Positions 11,719-21,364 are shown, counted from the stretch's first letter. The stretch is 64,000 nucleotides of DNA from Sphingobium sp. YR768 (GCF_900111125.1 NZ_FOGE01000003.1:124001-188000), one strand, 5' to 3'. The notes: a model not told the origin generated them from the sequence alone. Program-made: numbers and translations.

Positions 11719-12615
11719 CTATCGGATTGTCGGTGCAACGCCAGCCAGGAAGCGGACCAGCGCGTCGGCCAGCGCGATACGCTTGTCGGAGAAGCTGTGA
11801 TCGGTCGGCCAGACCATCAGCCGCGAATCCGGATTGGCGCCCTGCGCATCCGCCGCAGCCTTGCGCGCCATGGCGCCGATGCCCCGCTCCGCGCCGATCA
11901 TGGTGAGCGGACGGCGGCCATAGCCGGCAAGGCGTCGGCCAAGGTCGAACTTCGCGCCATCCGCCTTGATCTCCCCGGTCAGGCTTTCATAGGTGGCACC
12001 CTGGAGCGGCGGCAAGTCGCCAGCCACTTCGGCCTTCCAGCCTGCTTCCCCTGCCGGCGTGGCGAGCGCCGCCACCGTCTGCGCCGGGTCCCACGGATCG
12101 ATCAGGAACAATCCGGCGACACGCGGTTCGGCGGCGGCGACATCGGCCGCCATAAAGCCGCCCATACTATGCCCGGCCACGACGATCGCGCTGGTATCTA
12201 TACGATATTTGGCGATGGCCGATGGCTGCTGGAGGAATTGCAGCGCGGCAAAGGCGTCCTCCGACGCATGGCCGAAGGAGAAGGTGCCGGGACTGCCCCA
12301 ACTCCCGCGATAATGGAGCGTCAGAACATTCCATCCGGCCCGCCGTGCCGCCTGCGCAAGGTCCAGATTTTGCTCATTGCCCGGAAATCCATGGAGCAAC
12401 AACAAGGTGGGATGGGTGCCGAACCCGGCGGCGGTATACATGACCGCATTCATCGCCCCATCCTCGACCGGGATGACGAAAGCGCTCATGCCGGCAGGAT
12501 AGGCGGCGTCAGGCTTGGGATCGGCGATGACGGCGGGATGGGTGGCGGGGTCTCTGGCGAGGGCGGGCGTGGCCGCGCAAGACAGAAGCGCACAAGACAA
12601 CCAGAAAGCCCGCAT
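11719..12615 (-). CDS. Exported alpha/beta hydrolase
   Basis: A 298-residue alpha/beta hydrolase with a cleavable signal peptide (first 20 residues, ending ALA). The nucleophile elbow is GHSMGG (Ser150), and an oxyanion-type HGFPGN lies near residue 75. A later Asp (FLIDPWD) and the final His in TDHSFSDKR complete a plausible triad. It is probably a periplasmic esterase or peptidase-like hydrolase; the substrate is unknown. It starts 14 bp after the PIN toxin stop codon, so it may share its transcript. Confidence 0.82.
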   Translation of the reverse strand: MRAFWLSCALLSCAATPALARDPATHPAVIADPKPDAAYPAGMSAFVIPVEDGAMNAVMYTAAGFGTHPTLLLLHGFPGNEQNLDLAQAARRAGWNVLTLHYRGSWGSPGTFSFGHASEDAFAALQFLQQPSAIAKYRIDTSAIVVAGHSMGGFMAADVAAAEPRVAGLFLIDPWDPAQTVAALATPAGEAGWKAEVAGDLPPLQGATYESLTGEIKADGAKFDLGRRLAGYGRRPLTMIGAERGIGAMARKAAADAQGANPDSRLMVWPTDHSFSDKRIALADALVRFLAGVAPTIR

Positions 12616-12629
12616 GATTATTCCCCGTT

Positions 12630-13019
12630 CTATACCAAGGTGATGACGGCAACGGGCGGGGAATCCCCTACCAGCTTTTCGATCCGCCGGTCGAATGTCA
12701 GAAAAGCGTCAGTTTCGCCAGCCAGAGACAAATGCATCATGTCAGCAAAATCGGCGCCGGCAGCGAAGCGATCCAGCACCCAATGCATAGCGCTCGGAAA
12801 TCCAATCGCTTCCGGCAAATCAATGACATCCCGAAGGGCCGCTTCGATCCGTTCACGGGGCCAACCATAGCTGGCACGCAACACCCTTTCAGCTTCCACC
12901 GCCACGGTTGGCAAAAGGACGAAACCCTGACTGATATGCGCGACTGCCACCATCGTCTGCTTCGGGTCGTCACCCGTAAGGAACCGGACCAGCACGTTGG
13001 TATCAATGGCTGCGGCCAT
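12630..13019 (-). CDS. vapC: PIN-domain ribonuclease toxin (VapC family)
   Basis: A 129-residue PIN-domain protein, expected to be an Mg-dependent endoribonuclease toxin. The acidic residues of the PIN active site are visible: Asp6 in AIDTNVLVR, Glu42 in VAVEAERVL, Asp in GADFADMMH and Asp in FLTFDRR. It follows an AbrB-type antitoxin, whose reading frame runs 17 bases into it. The module sits between rbfA and tdk, inside the normally compact translation cluster. Targets cannot be read from sequence. Confidence 0.88.
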   Translation of the reverse strand: MAAAIDTNVLVRFLTGDDPKQTMVAVAHISQGFVLLPTVAVEAERVLRASYGWPRERIEAALRDVIDLPEAIGFPSAMHWVLDRFAAGADFADMMHLSLAGETDAFLTFDRRIEKLVGDSPPVAVITLV

Positions 13020-13287
13020 CAGTCCTTCCGGTCACGGAACATCTGCGCGATCGCCCATCCATGTCCTCTATGGAAACCGGTGGACCTTGATGCTGATAAC
13101 GGGCCCGAACACCGGCCATGATCTCGTCAAAGCTGCGGCCCGATTTCTTGTGCTGGGGCCTGAGCAGCACGCCACCGCCCATGGGCACCACATCCAGCAC
13201 CTGCCCCGGCGCAAGCCCAAGTTGGTCGCGCACATCCTTCGGGATCACGACCTGGCCTTTTGCCGACAGGGTGGTCTTGGCGTTCAT
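13003..13287 (-). CDS. vapB: AbrB/SpoVT-type antitoxin with probably frameshifted C-terminus
   Basis: A 94-residue partner of the adjacent PIN toxin. It starts MNAKTTLSAKGQVVIPKDVRDQLGL, the swapped-hairpin AbrB DNA-binding domain. The frame is normal to about residue 77 (VSIEDMD), then continues GRSRRCSVTG and ends inside vapC. In the other frame, from the GGG at 13054-13056, the sequence reads AIAQMFRDRKD and stops at 13019-13021. That stop overlaps the vapC ATG by one base, which is the layout usual for such pairs. One missing base near 13054-13059 would explain this. The start at 13287 is chosen over 13335 because it begins at the domain. Confidence 0.82.
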   Translation of the reverse strand: MNAKTTLSAKGQVVIPKDVRDQLGLAPGQVLDVVPMGGGVLLRPQHKKSGRSFDEIMAGVRARYQHQGPPVSIEDMDGRSRRCSVTGRTDGRSH

Positions 13288-13318
13288 ACCGGTAAGATGC
13301 GTCTTACCGCAGACAAAG

Positions 13319-13717
13319 TCAATCTTCGCCCTCATCCTGCGTCAGGTCGCGGGCGACCTTCGGATCGCGGAGCAGCTTGTCGATATGGCTGCCTTCATCG
13401 AAGCTCTCGTCGGCGAGGAATTTCAGCTTCGCCGCATATTTGAGCGCGATGCGACGCGCGACTTCGCGCTGAAGATAGGCGGTGTTGGTGCGCAGGGCTT
13501 TCAGCACCGCGTCCTCATCCTGTCCCAGCAGCGATTTGATGAATACGGTCGCGTGGCGCAGGTCCGGCGACATGCGAACTTCGGTGACGCTGACGACATG
13601 CTTTGCCAGCACATCATCATGCACGTCGCCGCGCTGGAGAATGTCGGACAGGACATGGCGCACCTGCTCACCCACGCGCAGCAGACGGACGGAGGGGCCT
13701 TCGGGTTGGTTGGACAT
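13319..13717 (-). CDS. rbfA: Ribosome-binding factor A
   Basis: Binds the free 30S subunit and aids late 16S rRNA maturation. The 132-residue product has the KH-like fold signatures [18 protein letters not shown] and [16 protein letters not shown]. It follows infB after a repeat-filled gap of about 120 bp and precedes the antitoxin by 31 bp. In most relatives truB would follow directly. Confidence 0.95.
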   Translation of the reverse strand: MSNQPEGPSVRLLRVGEQVRHVLSDILQRGDVHDDVLAKHVVSVTEVRMSPDLRHATVFIKSLLGQDEDAVLKALRTNTAYLQREVARRIALKYAAKLKFLADESFDEGSHIDKLLRDPKVARDLTQDEGED

Positions 13718-13721
13718 AAAT

Positions 13722-13833
13722 CCTCCCCTCCCGTTTACGGGAGGGGCCGGGGGTGGGCTCTACCCACCGGCCATAACAATATAGGAGAGGGCGAGCCCAC
13801 CCCCTAGCCCCCTCCCGCATGCGGGAGGGGGAA
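13722..13833. repeat. Multi-hairpin repeat (family D) between infB and rbfA
   Basis: Two end hairpins (13724-13746, CCCCTCCCG type; 13810-13833, CCCCCTCCC/GGGAGGGGG) flank an outer inverted pair GGGGGTGGGCTC (13748-13759) with GAGCCCACCCCC (13792-13803). An element of the same architecture occurs at 61433-61568. It ends 7 bp from the infB stop codon and separates infB from rbfA within one cluster. Confidence 0.75.
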
Positions 13834-13839
13834 TATGGT

Positions 13840-16473
13840 TTACAGCGTGCGCTGGCGCTCTTCGACTTCGAACAGTTCCAGCGTATCGCCGGCCTTGATG
13901 TCGTTCGTGTCCTGAAGGACCGCACCGCATTCCATGCCGGCGCGCACTTCGGACACATCGTCCTTGAAGCGACGCAGCGAGGCGATGTTGGTGCGCGATA
14001 CGATGACATCGGCGCGGGTAAGACGTGCCGACAGCCCCTTGCGGATGATACCGTCGAGGACGAGCAGACCAGCCGCCTTGTCCTTCTTGCCCGCCGGGAA
14101 CACCTGAAGCACTTCGGCCCGACCAACGATCGTTTCGATGCGCTCGGGCGCCAACTGACCCGCCATTTCGCCACGGACTTCCTCAAGAAGGTCGTAGATC
14201 ACGTCATAATAACGCAGGCTGATCTTCTCACGCTCGGCAAGCTGACGCGCCTTGGCGTTGGGACGGACGTTGAAGCCGATCAGCGGCGCGCGGCTGGCGG
14301 CTGCCAGCGTGACGTCGCTTTCGGTGATCGCGCCGACACCCGAATGCAGGATGCGCACCTTAATCTCGTCGGTCGAGATCTTGTTCAGCGACGATACGAT
14401 CGCTTCGACAGAACCCTGCACGTCGCCCTTCACCACCACCGGATATTCGATGACGGTCGTATTCAGCGCCGAGAACATATGTTCGAAGCTGGTGGGCGCG
14501 GCGGTGGTGCGCTTGCGGGTCGCCAGTTCCTGACGGTAGGCAGCGACTTCACGGGCGCGGGCTTCATTTTCCACGACGGTAAGCTGATCGCCCGCCTTGG
14601 GCACGCCGGTCAGGCCCAGCACCTCGACCGGGGTCGAGGGACCGGCGGACTTCACCTGCTGCCCCTTGTCGTTGACGAGCGCACGCACCTTGCCGCTTTC
14701 CGAACCGATGACGAACGTGTCGCCGATCTTGAGCGTGCCCTTGCGCACCAGCACGGTCGCGACGGCGCCACGGCCCTTGTCGAGTTGCGCCTCGATCACA
14801 TTGCCTTCGGCCGAGCGATCCGGGTTGGCGGTCAGTTCCATGACTTCGGCCTGAAGCAGGATCTTATCGATCAGTTCGTCAAGGCCGGTCTTCTTGAGAG
14901 CCGAAACTTCCACGTCCTGAACGTCGCCACCCATATCCTCGACCACGATTTCCTCGCTCAGCAGGCGCTCACGCACCTTCTGCGGGTTGGCGTCGGGCTT
15001 GTCGCACTTGTTGATCGCAACGATCATCGGCACGCCGGCGGCCTTGGTGTGGTTGATGGCTTCGATGGTCTGCGGCATCAGGCCGTCGTCCGCCGCCACC
15101 ACCAGGATGACGATGTCGGTGACGTTGGCGCCACGGGCACGCATTTCGGAGAAGGCTTCATGGCCCGGCGTGTCGAGGAAGGTGATGACATCACCCTTCT
15201 TCGTCGTCACCTGATAGGCGCCGATATGCTGGGTGATGCCGCCGCTTTCACCCGCGACCACATCGGTCCCGCGCAGCGCGTCGAGCAGCGAAGTCTTGCC
15301 ATGGTCGACATGGCCCATGATGGTCACGACCGGCGCACGGGGCTTGAGCGTTTCGAACGCGTCGATCTCGCCTTCCATGCCGATTTCGACGTCGGCATCG
15401 GACACGCGCTGGATGCGATGGCCGAATTCTTCGACCAGCAGTTCCGCCGTATCCTGATCGATGGGCTGGTTCAGCGTGACGGCGGTGCCCATCTTGAACA
15501 GCGACTTGACCAGATCCGCGCCCTTTTCGGCCATACGGTTGGCCAGTTCCTGCACGGTGATGCTTTCAGGCACGATCACATCGCGGCTCTGCTTCTCACG
15601 CGCCTTGGAACCGCCCGAATAATGGGCGCGACGTTCCTTCTCTCTCGCGCGCTTCAGCGCGGCGAGGCTGCGGGCACGCGCGCTGTCGTCATCGGCCAGA
15701 GCCTTGGTGACGGTCAGCTTGCCAGCCTGGCGACGATTATCCTCGCCCTTCTTGGCGCGCTCCGGCTTGGCCGGTTCGGGACGCTTGACCGGGGCAACCG
15801 GCGTGAAGCGACGCGGTGGCGGGATGGTGGCGGCCGTAGCGGGACGCGCTTCGGCAGCGGCGGGAGTCGGCTGAGCGGCAGGCGCAGCAGCCGGTTCGGC
15901 GGCGACGGGCGCCAACGTTTCGACCGGAGCGGCAGGCGCAACTTCGGGTTCCGGCGCGGCCTTGACCTCCGGTTCGACCGGATTGGCGGCCCTGGCTTGG
16001 GCGGCTTCCGCAGCCAGGCGATTCTCTTCCGCCCGACGCTTTTCTTCCTCGCTGGCGGCAAGACGCGCGGCGTCTTCACGACGGCGGGCATCCTCCAGCG
16101 CGGTCATGCGGGCTTCTTCCGCCTCGCGCAGCAACTTGGCCTGCAATTCCTGACGCGACATCAGACTCTGCGGCGGAGTGTGGCGAACCGGAGCGGCAGG
16201 CTGCGGCGCGCGCACCTGCTGCGGGGCAGGCGCGGGAGTAGCGGGGCGCGGGGCGACGGGCGCCGGAGTCGGCTCCACCTGGGGCGCAGCCGCAGGAGCG
16301 CCACCGGTCGTCTCACCCGGCTTGCCCAGGACGCGGCGCCGCTTCACCTCAACCACGACCGTATTCTTGCGGCCATGGCTGAACTGCTGCTGCACCTGGC
16401 CGGATTCAACGGTCCGCTTGATGCCCAGCGGCTTGCGACCCAGAACCGGCTTGTCTTCCTTGCTGTCACTCAT
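13840..16473 (-). CDS. infB: Translation initiation factor IF-2
   Basis: GTPase that delivers initiator tRNA to the ribosome. The 877 residues include a long Pro/Ala/Glu-rich N-terminal extension (about 50-260), an IF2_N domain near 303-340 ([14 protein letters not shown]), and a G domain with GHVDHGKT at 387-394, DTPGH and NKCDKP, followed by domains II-IV. It lies between ylxR and rbfA as in most bacteria. Confidence 0.98.
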   Translation of the reverse strand: MSDSKEDKPVLGRKPLGIKRTVESGQVQQQFSHGRKNTVVVEVKRRRVLGKPGETTGGAPAAAPQVEPTPAPVAPRPATPAPAPQQVRAPQPAAPVRHTPPQSLMSRQELQAKLLREAEEARMTALEDARRREDAARLAASEEEKRRAEENRLAAEAAQARAANPVEPEVKAAPEPEVAPAAPVETLAPVAAEPAAAPAAQPTPAAAEARPATAATIPPPRRFTPVAPVKRPEPAKPERAKKGEDNRRQAGKLTVTKALADDDSARARSLAALKRAREKERRAHYSGGSKAREKQSRDVIVPESITVQELANRMAEKGADLVKSLFKMGTAVTLNQPIDQDTAELLVEEFGHRIQRVSDADVEIGMEGEIDAFETLKPRAPVVTIMGHVDHGKTSLLDALRGTDVVAGESGGITQHIGAYQVTTKKGDVITFLDTPGHEAFSEMRARGANVTDIVILVVAADDGLMPQTIEAINHTKAAGVPMIVAINKCDKPDANPQKVRERLLSEEIVVEDMGGDVQDVEVSALKKTGLDELIDKILLQAEVMELTANPDRSAEGNVIEAQLDKGRGAVATVLVRKGTLKIGDTFVIGSESGKVRALVNDKGQQVKSAGPSTPVEVLGLTGVPKAGDQLTVVENEARAREVAAYRQELATRKRTTAAPTSFEHMFSALNTTVIEYPVVVKGDVQGSVEAIVSSLNKISTDEIKVRILHSGVGAITESDVTLAAASRAPLIGFNVRPNAKARQLAEREKISLRYYDVIYDLLEEVRGEMAGQLAPERIETIVGRAEVLQVFPAGKKDKAAGLLVLDGIIRKGLSARLTRADVIVSRTNIASLRRFKDDVSEVRAGMECGAVLQDTNDIKAGDTLELFEVEERQRTL

Positions 16474-16556
16474 ACGATCGAACTTAACCCTTCACTTCCG
16501 CTTCGGCCGGATAGGCCCGCCGACGCCCTTCTATTTCGATGCCTGTCCGGCAACGC

Positions 16557-17219
16557 CTAATCGGGAACGGCCGGTGCATCAGCGGAGACAGTCTCCCCCT
16601 GCACTGGCGCCCCGTTAGCGCAACCCAGATAGCTTTCCAAGCGGCCAATGGCCGCGCGCAGGCGCGAAGCAGCCCGCGAGTCGGTCACCGCGATATGGAC
16701 GACATTGTCGCGCCCCATTGCCATAGATAGGGCCTCGCGGTCCACAGGCAAGGTGATGCCTGCCAAATCCGTACCTTCCGCTTCCTGTCCGACCCGATAG
16801 GCCTGGTCCAGCTTGCGGTTGCCGTCCGCCGCCGCATCGGCAGCATGGAGCAGCAATTGCACCTGCCCCTTGCGGCAGGCGACGTCAATCTTTTCCGATC
16901 CCGTCAGCAACATGGACGCACGCGCCTCCAGCCCCAGCCGGTCGAGCAGCGCCTTGCGCAGGCCGTCCTCGATCAGGGCGGGCAGCGTATCGGGAATATC
17001 GAGAGCACCGTCCTTGAAAGAGCGGGCCAGTGCGCCCTTGAGCTTGCCCTTGGCGAGCGCGATTTCCAGTTCGGTGCGCGACACGCCGATCCAGGCGCCC
17101 CGCCCCGGCGCCTTGGCGCGGATGTCAGGAAGCACCTGTCCTTCGGGGCCAATTGCCAGCCGGACCAGCGTTTCGGGATCGGCACGGTCGCCGTTCAATA
17201 TGCATTTGCGTTCGGTCAT
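16557..17219 (-). CDS. ylxR: YlxR/RnpM-type RNA-binding protein with L7Ae-like C-terminal half
   Basis: A 220-residue protein in the usual slot between nusA and infB. The first 90 residues carry YlxR (DUF448) features: MTERKCILNGDRAD and the GRGAWIGVSR motif. The rest looks like the L7Ae-type RNA-binding fold often fused to YlxR in alphaproteobacteria (LLLHAADAAADGNRKL). The Bacillus relative RnpM binds RNase P RNA; whether this fusion does the same is unknown. Its start is 195 bp after the nusA stop. Confidence 0.87.
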   Translation of the reverse strand: MTERKCILNGDRADPETLVRLAIGPEGQVLPDIRAKAPGRGAWIGVSRTELEIALAKGKLKGALARSFKDGALDIPDTLPALIEDGLRKALLDRLGLEARASMLLTGSEKIDVACRKGQVQLLLHAADAAADGNRKLDQAYRVGQEAEGTDLAGITLPVDREALSMAMGRDNVVHIAVTDSRAASRLRAAIGRLESYLGCANGAPVQGETVSADAPAVPD

Positions 17220-17414
17220 GCGTGCCCCTCCGCCAAAACGGATGAAAGGGCAAGACCAACGCTGTCGAGAGGCGCTATTCTCTCATCGGGGAGTGTCCGC
17301 AACATTGGCGTCCTCCCTTGTTAGAGGCAATGCGACAGCCGGCAGCAGTCCCGGCCGCTGCATGAGCGACCGGGTGCAATATGCTGACAGGATGCCGACA
17401 AAAGTCATGGAGAC

Positions 17415-18986
17415 TTACGCTTCCTCTTCAAACCAGTGGGCGCGAGCGGCCATGATGATCTCATTGCCCTGCTCGTCGCTCAGACCATAAGCAGCCAGGA
17501 TGCCACCCTTGTCATCGCTGTTGTTGTCCGACTTGCGACGGCGCTGGTCGATGCGCTTCTTCTGCACCAGTTCGTCGGTGGCGAGATCAGCCAGATCGTC
17601 CAGCGTCTTGACGCCCGCCTTACCCAGCGTGACCAGCATCGCTTCGGTCAGATGCGGGATTTCGGCCAGCGCGTCCTCGACGCCCAGATTCTGACGCTCT
17701 TCGCGGGCAGCGGCTTCACGACGCTCCAGCGCTTCCTGCGCACGGTTCTGCAATTCGCCGGCCAGATCATCGTCGAACCCTTCGATCGAAGCCAGTTCGT
17801 CGATGCTGACATAGGCGACTTCTTCCAGTTCGCCGAAACCTTCGGCGACCAGCAACTGCGACAGCGTCTCGTCCACATCCAGTTCGTTCTGGAACATTTC
17901 GGAGCGGGCCACGAATTCCTTCTGTCGCTTCTCGCTGGCGTCGGCCTCGGTCATGATGTCGATCGCCTTGCCGGTCAGCTGGCTGGCGAGACGGACATTC
18001 TGGCCGCGGCGGCCAATGGCGAGCGACAGCTGATCGTCGGGAACGACGACTTCGATGCGCTCTTCTTCTTCATCGATGACGACGCGGGCGACCTGAGCGG
18101 GCTGGAGCGCGTTGACGACGAAGGTCGCGGTATCTTCCGACCAAGGGATAATGTCGATCTTCTCGCCCTGCATTTCCTGCACGACGGCCTGCACGCGGCT
18201 GCCCTTCATGCCGACGCAGGCGCCGACCGGATCGATGCTGCTGTCACGGCTGATGACGCCGATCTTGGCGCGGCTGCCCGGATCGCGGGCGGCGGCCATG
18301 ATGGTGATGACGCCATCATAGATTTCGGGGACTTCCTGCGCGAACAGCTTCTTCATGAATTCGGGGTGCGCGCGGCTGAGGAAAATCTGCGGACCGCGAT
18401 TTTCGCGGCGCACGTTCAGCACGACCGACCGGATGCGATCGCCGACGCGAACGACTTCGCGTGGGATCTGCTGGTCGCGGCGGATCACGCCTTCGGCCCG
18501 GCCCAGATTGACGACCACATGGCCGAATTCGACCGACTTGACGACGCCGGTGATGATCTCACCCACGCGGTCCTTATATTCTTCATGCTGGCGCTCGCGC
18601 TCGGCGTCGCGGACCTTCTGGAAGATCACCTGCTTGGCCGACTGGGCGTCGATGCGGCCCAGGTCGATGGCAGGCAGCGGATCGACGATGAAGTCGCCCA
18701 CGATCGCGTCCTTCTTCAGCTTGGCGGCCTGCTTGAGGTCCACCTGCTTGAAATAATCCTCGACCGTGTCGACCACTTCGACGACGCGCCACAGGCGCAG
18801 GTCGCCGCTGTCCGGGTCCAGCTTGGCACGAATGTCGTTTTCAGCGCCGTAGCGAGCGCGCGCGGCGCGCTGGATCGCGTCTTCCATCGCCTCGATGACG
18901 ATGGCCTTGTCGATCATCTTTTCGCTGGCCACCGAATTGGCGATGGCGATCAGTTCTGCCCGATTGGCGGAAATGGCGTTGGCCAT
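17415..18986 (-). CDS. nusA: Transcription termination/antitermination factor NusA
   Basis: RNA polymerase-associated factor for pausing, termination and antitermination. The 523-residue product has an N-terminal polymerase-binding domain (MANAISANRAELIAIANSVA), an S1 domain around GEIITGVVKSVEFGHVVV, two KH domains (DPVGACVGMKGSRVQAVV; LAIGRRGQNVRLASQLTG) and C-terminal helix-hairpin-helix segments including LTEAMLVTLGKAGVKTLDDL. rimP lies 14 bp upstream. Confidence 0.98.
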   Translation of the reverse strand: MANAISANRAELIAIANSVASEKMIDKAIVIEAMEDAIQRAARARYGAENDIRAKLDPDSGDLRLWRVVEVVDTVEDYFKQVDLKQAAKLKKDAIVGDFIVDPLPAIDLGRIDAQSAKQVIFQKVRDAERERQHEEYKDRVGEIITGVVKSVEFGHVVVNLGRAEGVIRRDQQIPREVVRVGDRIRSVVLNVRRENRGPQIFLSRAHPEFMKKLFAQEVPEIYDGVITIMAAARDPGSRAKIGVISRDSSIDPVGACVGMKGSRVQAVVQEMQGEKIDIIPWSEDTATFVVNALQPAQVARVVIDEEEERIEVVVPDDQLSLAIGRRGQNVRLASQLTGKAIDIMTEADASEKRQKEFVARSEMFQNELDVDETLSQLLVAEGFGELEEVAYVSIDELASIEGFDDDLAGELQNRAQEALERREAAAREERQNLGVEDALAEIPHLTEAMLVTLGKAGVKTLDDLADLATDELVQKKRIDQRRRKSDNNSDDKGGILAAYGLSDEQGNEIIMAARAHWFEEEA

Positions 18987-19000
18987 GACTTTATGAACCC

Positions 19001-19525
19001 TTATTCTTCGGTTTCAAATTCATCCGCCCCATCGGAAGAGAGCGGCATGGTAGCAGAAATCAGTCGGTCGGTCAGTAACAGCTTGGCTTCGCCGACAAGG
19101 CTGAAGGGAATGGACACGTCACCCGCCTTGACATCAGTGAAGAGAATATCCTCACCCTCGACGCCGTTCAGGATGCCGCGAAAACTCTTGCGCCCTTCGA
19201 CCAGTTCGGTCGCGGCGATCTTTGCCTCATGCCCGGCCCATTCGCGGAAATCGTGCAGGCGGGTCAGCGGCCGGTCGATACCGGGCGAACTCACTTCAAG
19301 ACGATAGGCTTCCTCGATCGGGTCAACCTCATCCATCACATCCGAAATGCGGCGCGAGATGGTGGCGCAATCTTCGATCACGAGTTGTTTGGTCTTCGGA
19401 TTTTCGGCCATGATCTGGAGCGTATATTCGTCGCCCGACCCGAACAGCTTGATGCGCACAAGGTCAAAGCCCAAAGCCTTCACTTCGGGTTCGATCAGCG
19501 CGGTCAATTCGGCGATGTCCGCCAT
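19001..19525 (-). CDS. rimP: Ribosome maturation factor RimP
   Basis: Small-subunit assembly factor; the first gene of the nusA-infB cluster. The 174-residue product starts MADIAELTALIEPEVKALG and has the family signature RLEVSSPGIDRPLTRLHDFREW. The open frame extends upstream to 19987, but the start at 19525 gives the normal length and the typical N-terminus. The promoter for the whole cluster is expected in the 198 bp between this start and the divergent sugar dehydrogenase. Confidence 0.95.
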   Translation of the reverse strand: MADIAELTALIEPEVKALGFDLVRIKLFGSGDEYTLQIMAENPKTKQLVIEDCATISRRISDVMDEVDPIEEAYRLEVSSPGIDRPLTRLHDFREWAGHEAKIAATELVEGRKSFRGILNGVEGEDILFTDVKAGDVSIPFSLVGEAKLLLTDRLISATMPLSSDGADEFETEE

Positions 19526-19723
19526 GCAGTCTCCAGAAACAAAATATGCGTCTTCCCGCGCCGCAGGCTGTTGCCCGCGACCCTGACATTTTTGACGATG
19601 TAAGGAAGCAATGCCGATATAGGCGGAGCGAGGGAAATCTGCAACATTATTCGTCTCTGACCATTTGAAGCGCATCATTCCGCGCGAAACGCCCTCTCTT
19701 AAAGTCCAGCCACGGAGATATAG

Positions 19724-20854
19724 ATGCGCCATATGACGCTCGCCGCCCTGCCCTTGGCTCTGATCGCCTGTTCGGGTGACGGAGCCAGCAGCCAGACCAC
19801 ACCTCCCGGCGAAAAGCCGTTCAAGACATCCGTCATCGCCGATTTCGATTCGCCCTGGGCGATGACCTTCCTGCCGGACGGTCGCGCGCTGGTGACGGAG
19901 AAGGCCGGCGAAATGATCCTGTTCGATCCCAAGAACGGCACCAAGATTCCGATCGCGGGCATCCCGAAATCCGATAGCGAGGGGCAAGGCGCGTTGATGG
20001 ACGTCGTCCTCTCGCCGACCTTCGCGAAGGACAAGGCGGTCTATTTCAGCTTCTCCGAAGAACGCGACGGCCTGAAAGGTGTCGCACTAGCCAAGGGCGC
20101 CTTCAATCAGGCGAGCGACGGCACGACGAAGCTGGACGGCGTGCAGATCATCTTCCGCGCATCCCCCTATGTCGATGGCAATGGCCATTATTCAGGCCGC
20201 ATCGCCTTCTCGCCCGACGGCAAATATCTGTTCTTCACCAATGGCGAGCGGCAGAAATACGACCCGGCGCAAGACCCCAAGTCGACGCTGGGCAAGGTGC
20301 TGCGCCTGAACCTCGACGGCACACCGGCGGCGGGCAATCCTCTGGCAGCGAAGGGCTTCAACCCTGCCATCTGGTCCTACGGCCATCGCAACCTGCTGGG
20401 CATCACCTTCGACAAGGACGGGCGCCTGTGGGAACAGGAAATGGGGCCCAAGGGCGGTGACGAGGTCAATCTGATCCAGCCCGGCCTCAACTATGGCTGG
20501 CCCAACGCATCGAACGGCAGCCATTATGACGGGCGCGACATTCCCGACCATAAGGCAGGCGATGGCTATGAAGCGCCGAAAGTCTGGTGGAATCCCTCCA
20601 TCTCGCCGGGCGGCCTGCTCTATTATTCGGGCGACCTGTTCCCGCAGTGGAAAGGATCGCTGCTCATCGGCGGCCTGTCGAGCCAGAGTCTGATCCGTGT
20701 GAAGCTGGACGGTGACAAAGCGGAAAAGGCCGACCAGTGGGACATGGGCGCCCGCATCCGCGAAGTGGAACAGGGGCCGGATGGCGCAATCTGGCTGCTG
20801 GAGGATGGCGGCAAGTCGCAGGGCCGGATGCTGAAACTGACGCCAGCAGGCTGA
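19724..20854 (+). CDS. PQQ-dependent sugar dehydrogenase family lipoprotein (YliI-like)
   Basis: A 376-residue beta-propeller protein of the soluble aldose sugar dehydrogenase family, expected to bind PQQ and oxidise sugars in the periplasm. A short signal with lipobox LIAC places the mature N-terminus at Cys16 (membrane-anchored). Family features include the early SPWAMTFLPDGRALVTEKAG segment, the SFGHRNLLGI-like WSYGHRNLLGITFD, and WEQEMGPKGGDEVNLIQPGLNYGWP. No PQQ biosynthesis genes lie in the window, so cofactor supply is unknown. It is divergent from rimP and upstream of dgkA. Confidence 0.88.
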   Translation: MRHMTLAALPLALIACSGDGASSQTTPPGEKPFKTSVIADFDSPWAMTFLPDGRALVTEKAGEMILFDPKNGTKIPIAGIPKSDSEGQGALMDVVLSPTFAKDKAVYFSFSEERDGLKGVALAKGAFNQASDGTTKLDGVQIIFRASPYVDGNGHYSGRIAFSPDGKYLFFTNGERQKYDPAQDPKSTLGKVLRLNLDGTPAAGNPLAAKGFNPAIWSYGHRNLLGITFDKDGRLWEQEMGPKGGDEVNLIQPGLNYGWPNASNGSHYDGRDIPDHKAGDGYEAPKVWWNPSISPGGLLYYSGDLFPQWKGSLLIGGLSSQSLIRVKLDGDKAEKADQWDMGARIREVEQGPDGAIWLLEDGGKSQGRMLKLTPAG

Positions 20855-20898
20855 TCCGAGGATTTTTCCGCTCTATCTGCATGGCCGCTCCATCATCG

Positions 20899-20933
20899 CT
20901 GCATACCGCCGGTTCATGACCGGCGGCATGCAG
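20899..20933 (+). other. 15-bp hairpin directly before the dgkA ribosome site
   Basis: CTGCATACCGCCGGT (20899-20913) pairs with 20919-20933 around a TCATG loop, with one non-Watson-Crick position. It ends 2 bp before the AGGAG of dgkA. It could terminate the sugar dehydrogenase transcript or affect dgkA translation; there is no T tract. Confidence 0.55.
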
Positions 20934-20944
20934 TAGGAGCAGCC

Positions 20945-21298
20945 GTGAAAAATCGTCCTTTCAGGGAAAGACTGCGATTCGCTCTAACCGGGCTGCATAT
21001 ATGCTGGCGCGGAGAGCGGAGTTTTCGAACCCAGAGCGCCATGGCGATCATGGCGCTGACTGCCCTGATCCTGCTTCGACCAGCGCCCATCTGGTGGGCC
21101 GCCACCGCGCTGACGATTGTGTTGGTCATGGCGATGGAGGCCATGAACGCGGCGCTGGAACGGTTGATCGATCATGTCCATCCGGACATTCATCCGAACA
21201 TCGGCGCCGCAAAGGACATGGCGGCAGGCGCGGTATTGTTATCGAGCATAGGCGCACTGGCAGTGGCCGCCTGCATGGTCGTTTCAAAATTCCCATGA
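20945..21298 (+). CDS. dgkA: Diacylglycerol kinase DgkA
   Basis: Small integral membrane kinase that recycles diacylglycerol to phosphatidic acid. The 117-residue product has three hydrophobic spans, with the conserved EAMNAALERLID and AKDMAAGAVLL segments matching the family's active-site motifs. It starts at a GTG preceded by AGGAG at 20936-20940. The following Old Yellow Enzyme gene begins 66 bp downstream. Confidence 0.92.
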   Translation: MKNRPFRERLRFALTGLHICWRGERSFRTQSAMAIMALTALILLRPAPIWWAATALTIVLVMAMEAMNAALERLIDHVHPDIHPNIGAAKDMAAGAVLLSSIGALAVAACMVVSKFP

Positions 21299-21364
21299 CG
21301 CGCCCCTACCGCACCGCAACATGCCTCCTATCTAGCGGACAGCTTCTTTTCCTCCGGAGATAGT

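Noticed and set aside
13819..16560. 913-residue plus-strand frame opposite infB
   Set aside because: An antisense shadow of infB with an Arg/His/Gly-rich, non-protein-like composition.
17436..19307. 623-residue plus-strand frame opposite nusA and rimP
   Set aside because: Antisense shadow spanning two clear genes.
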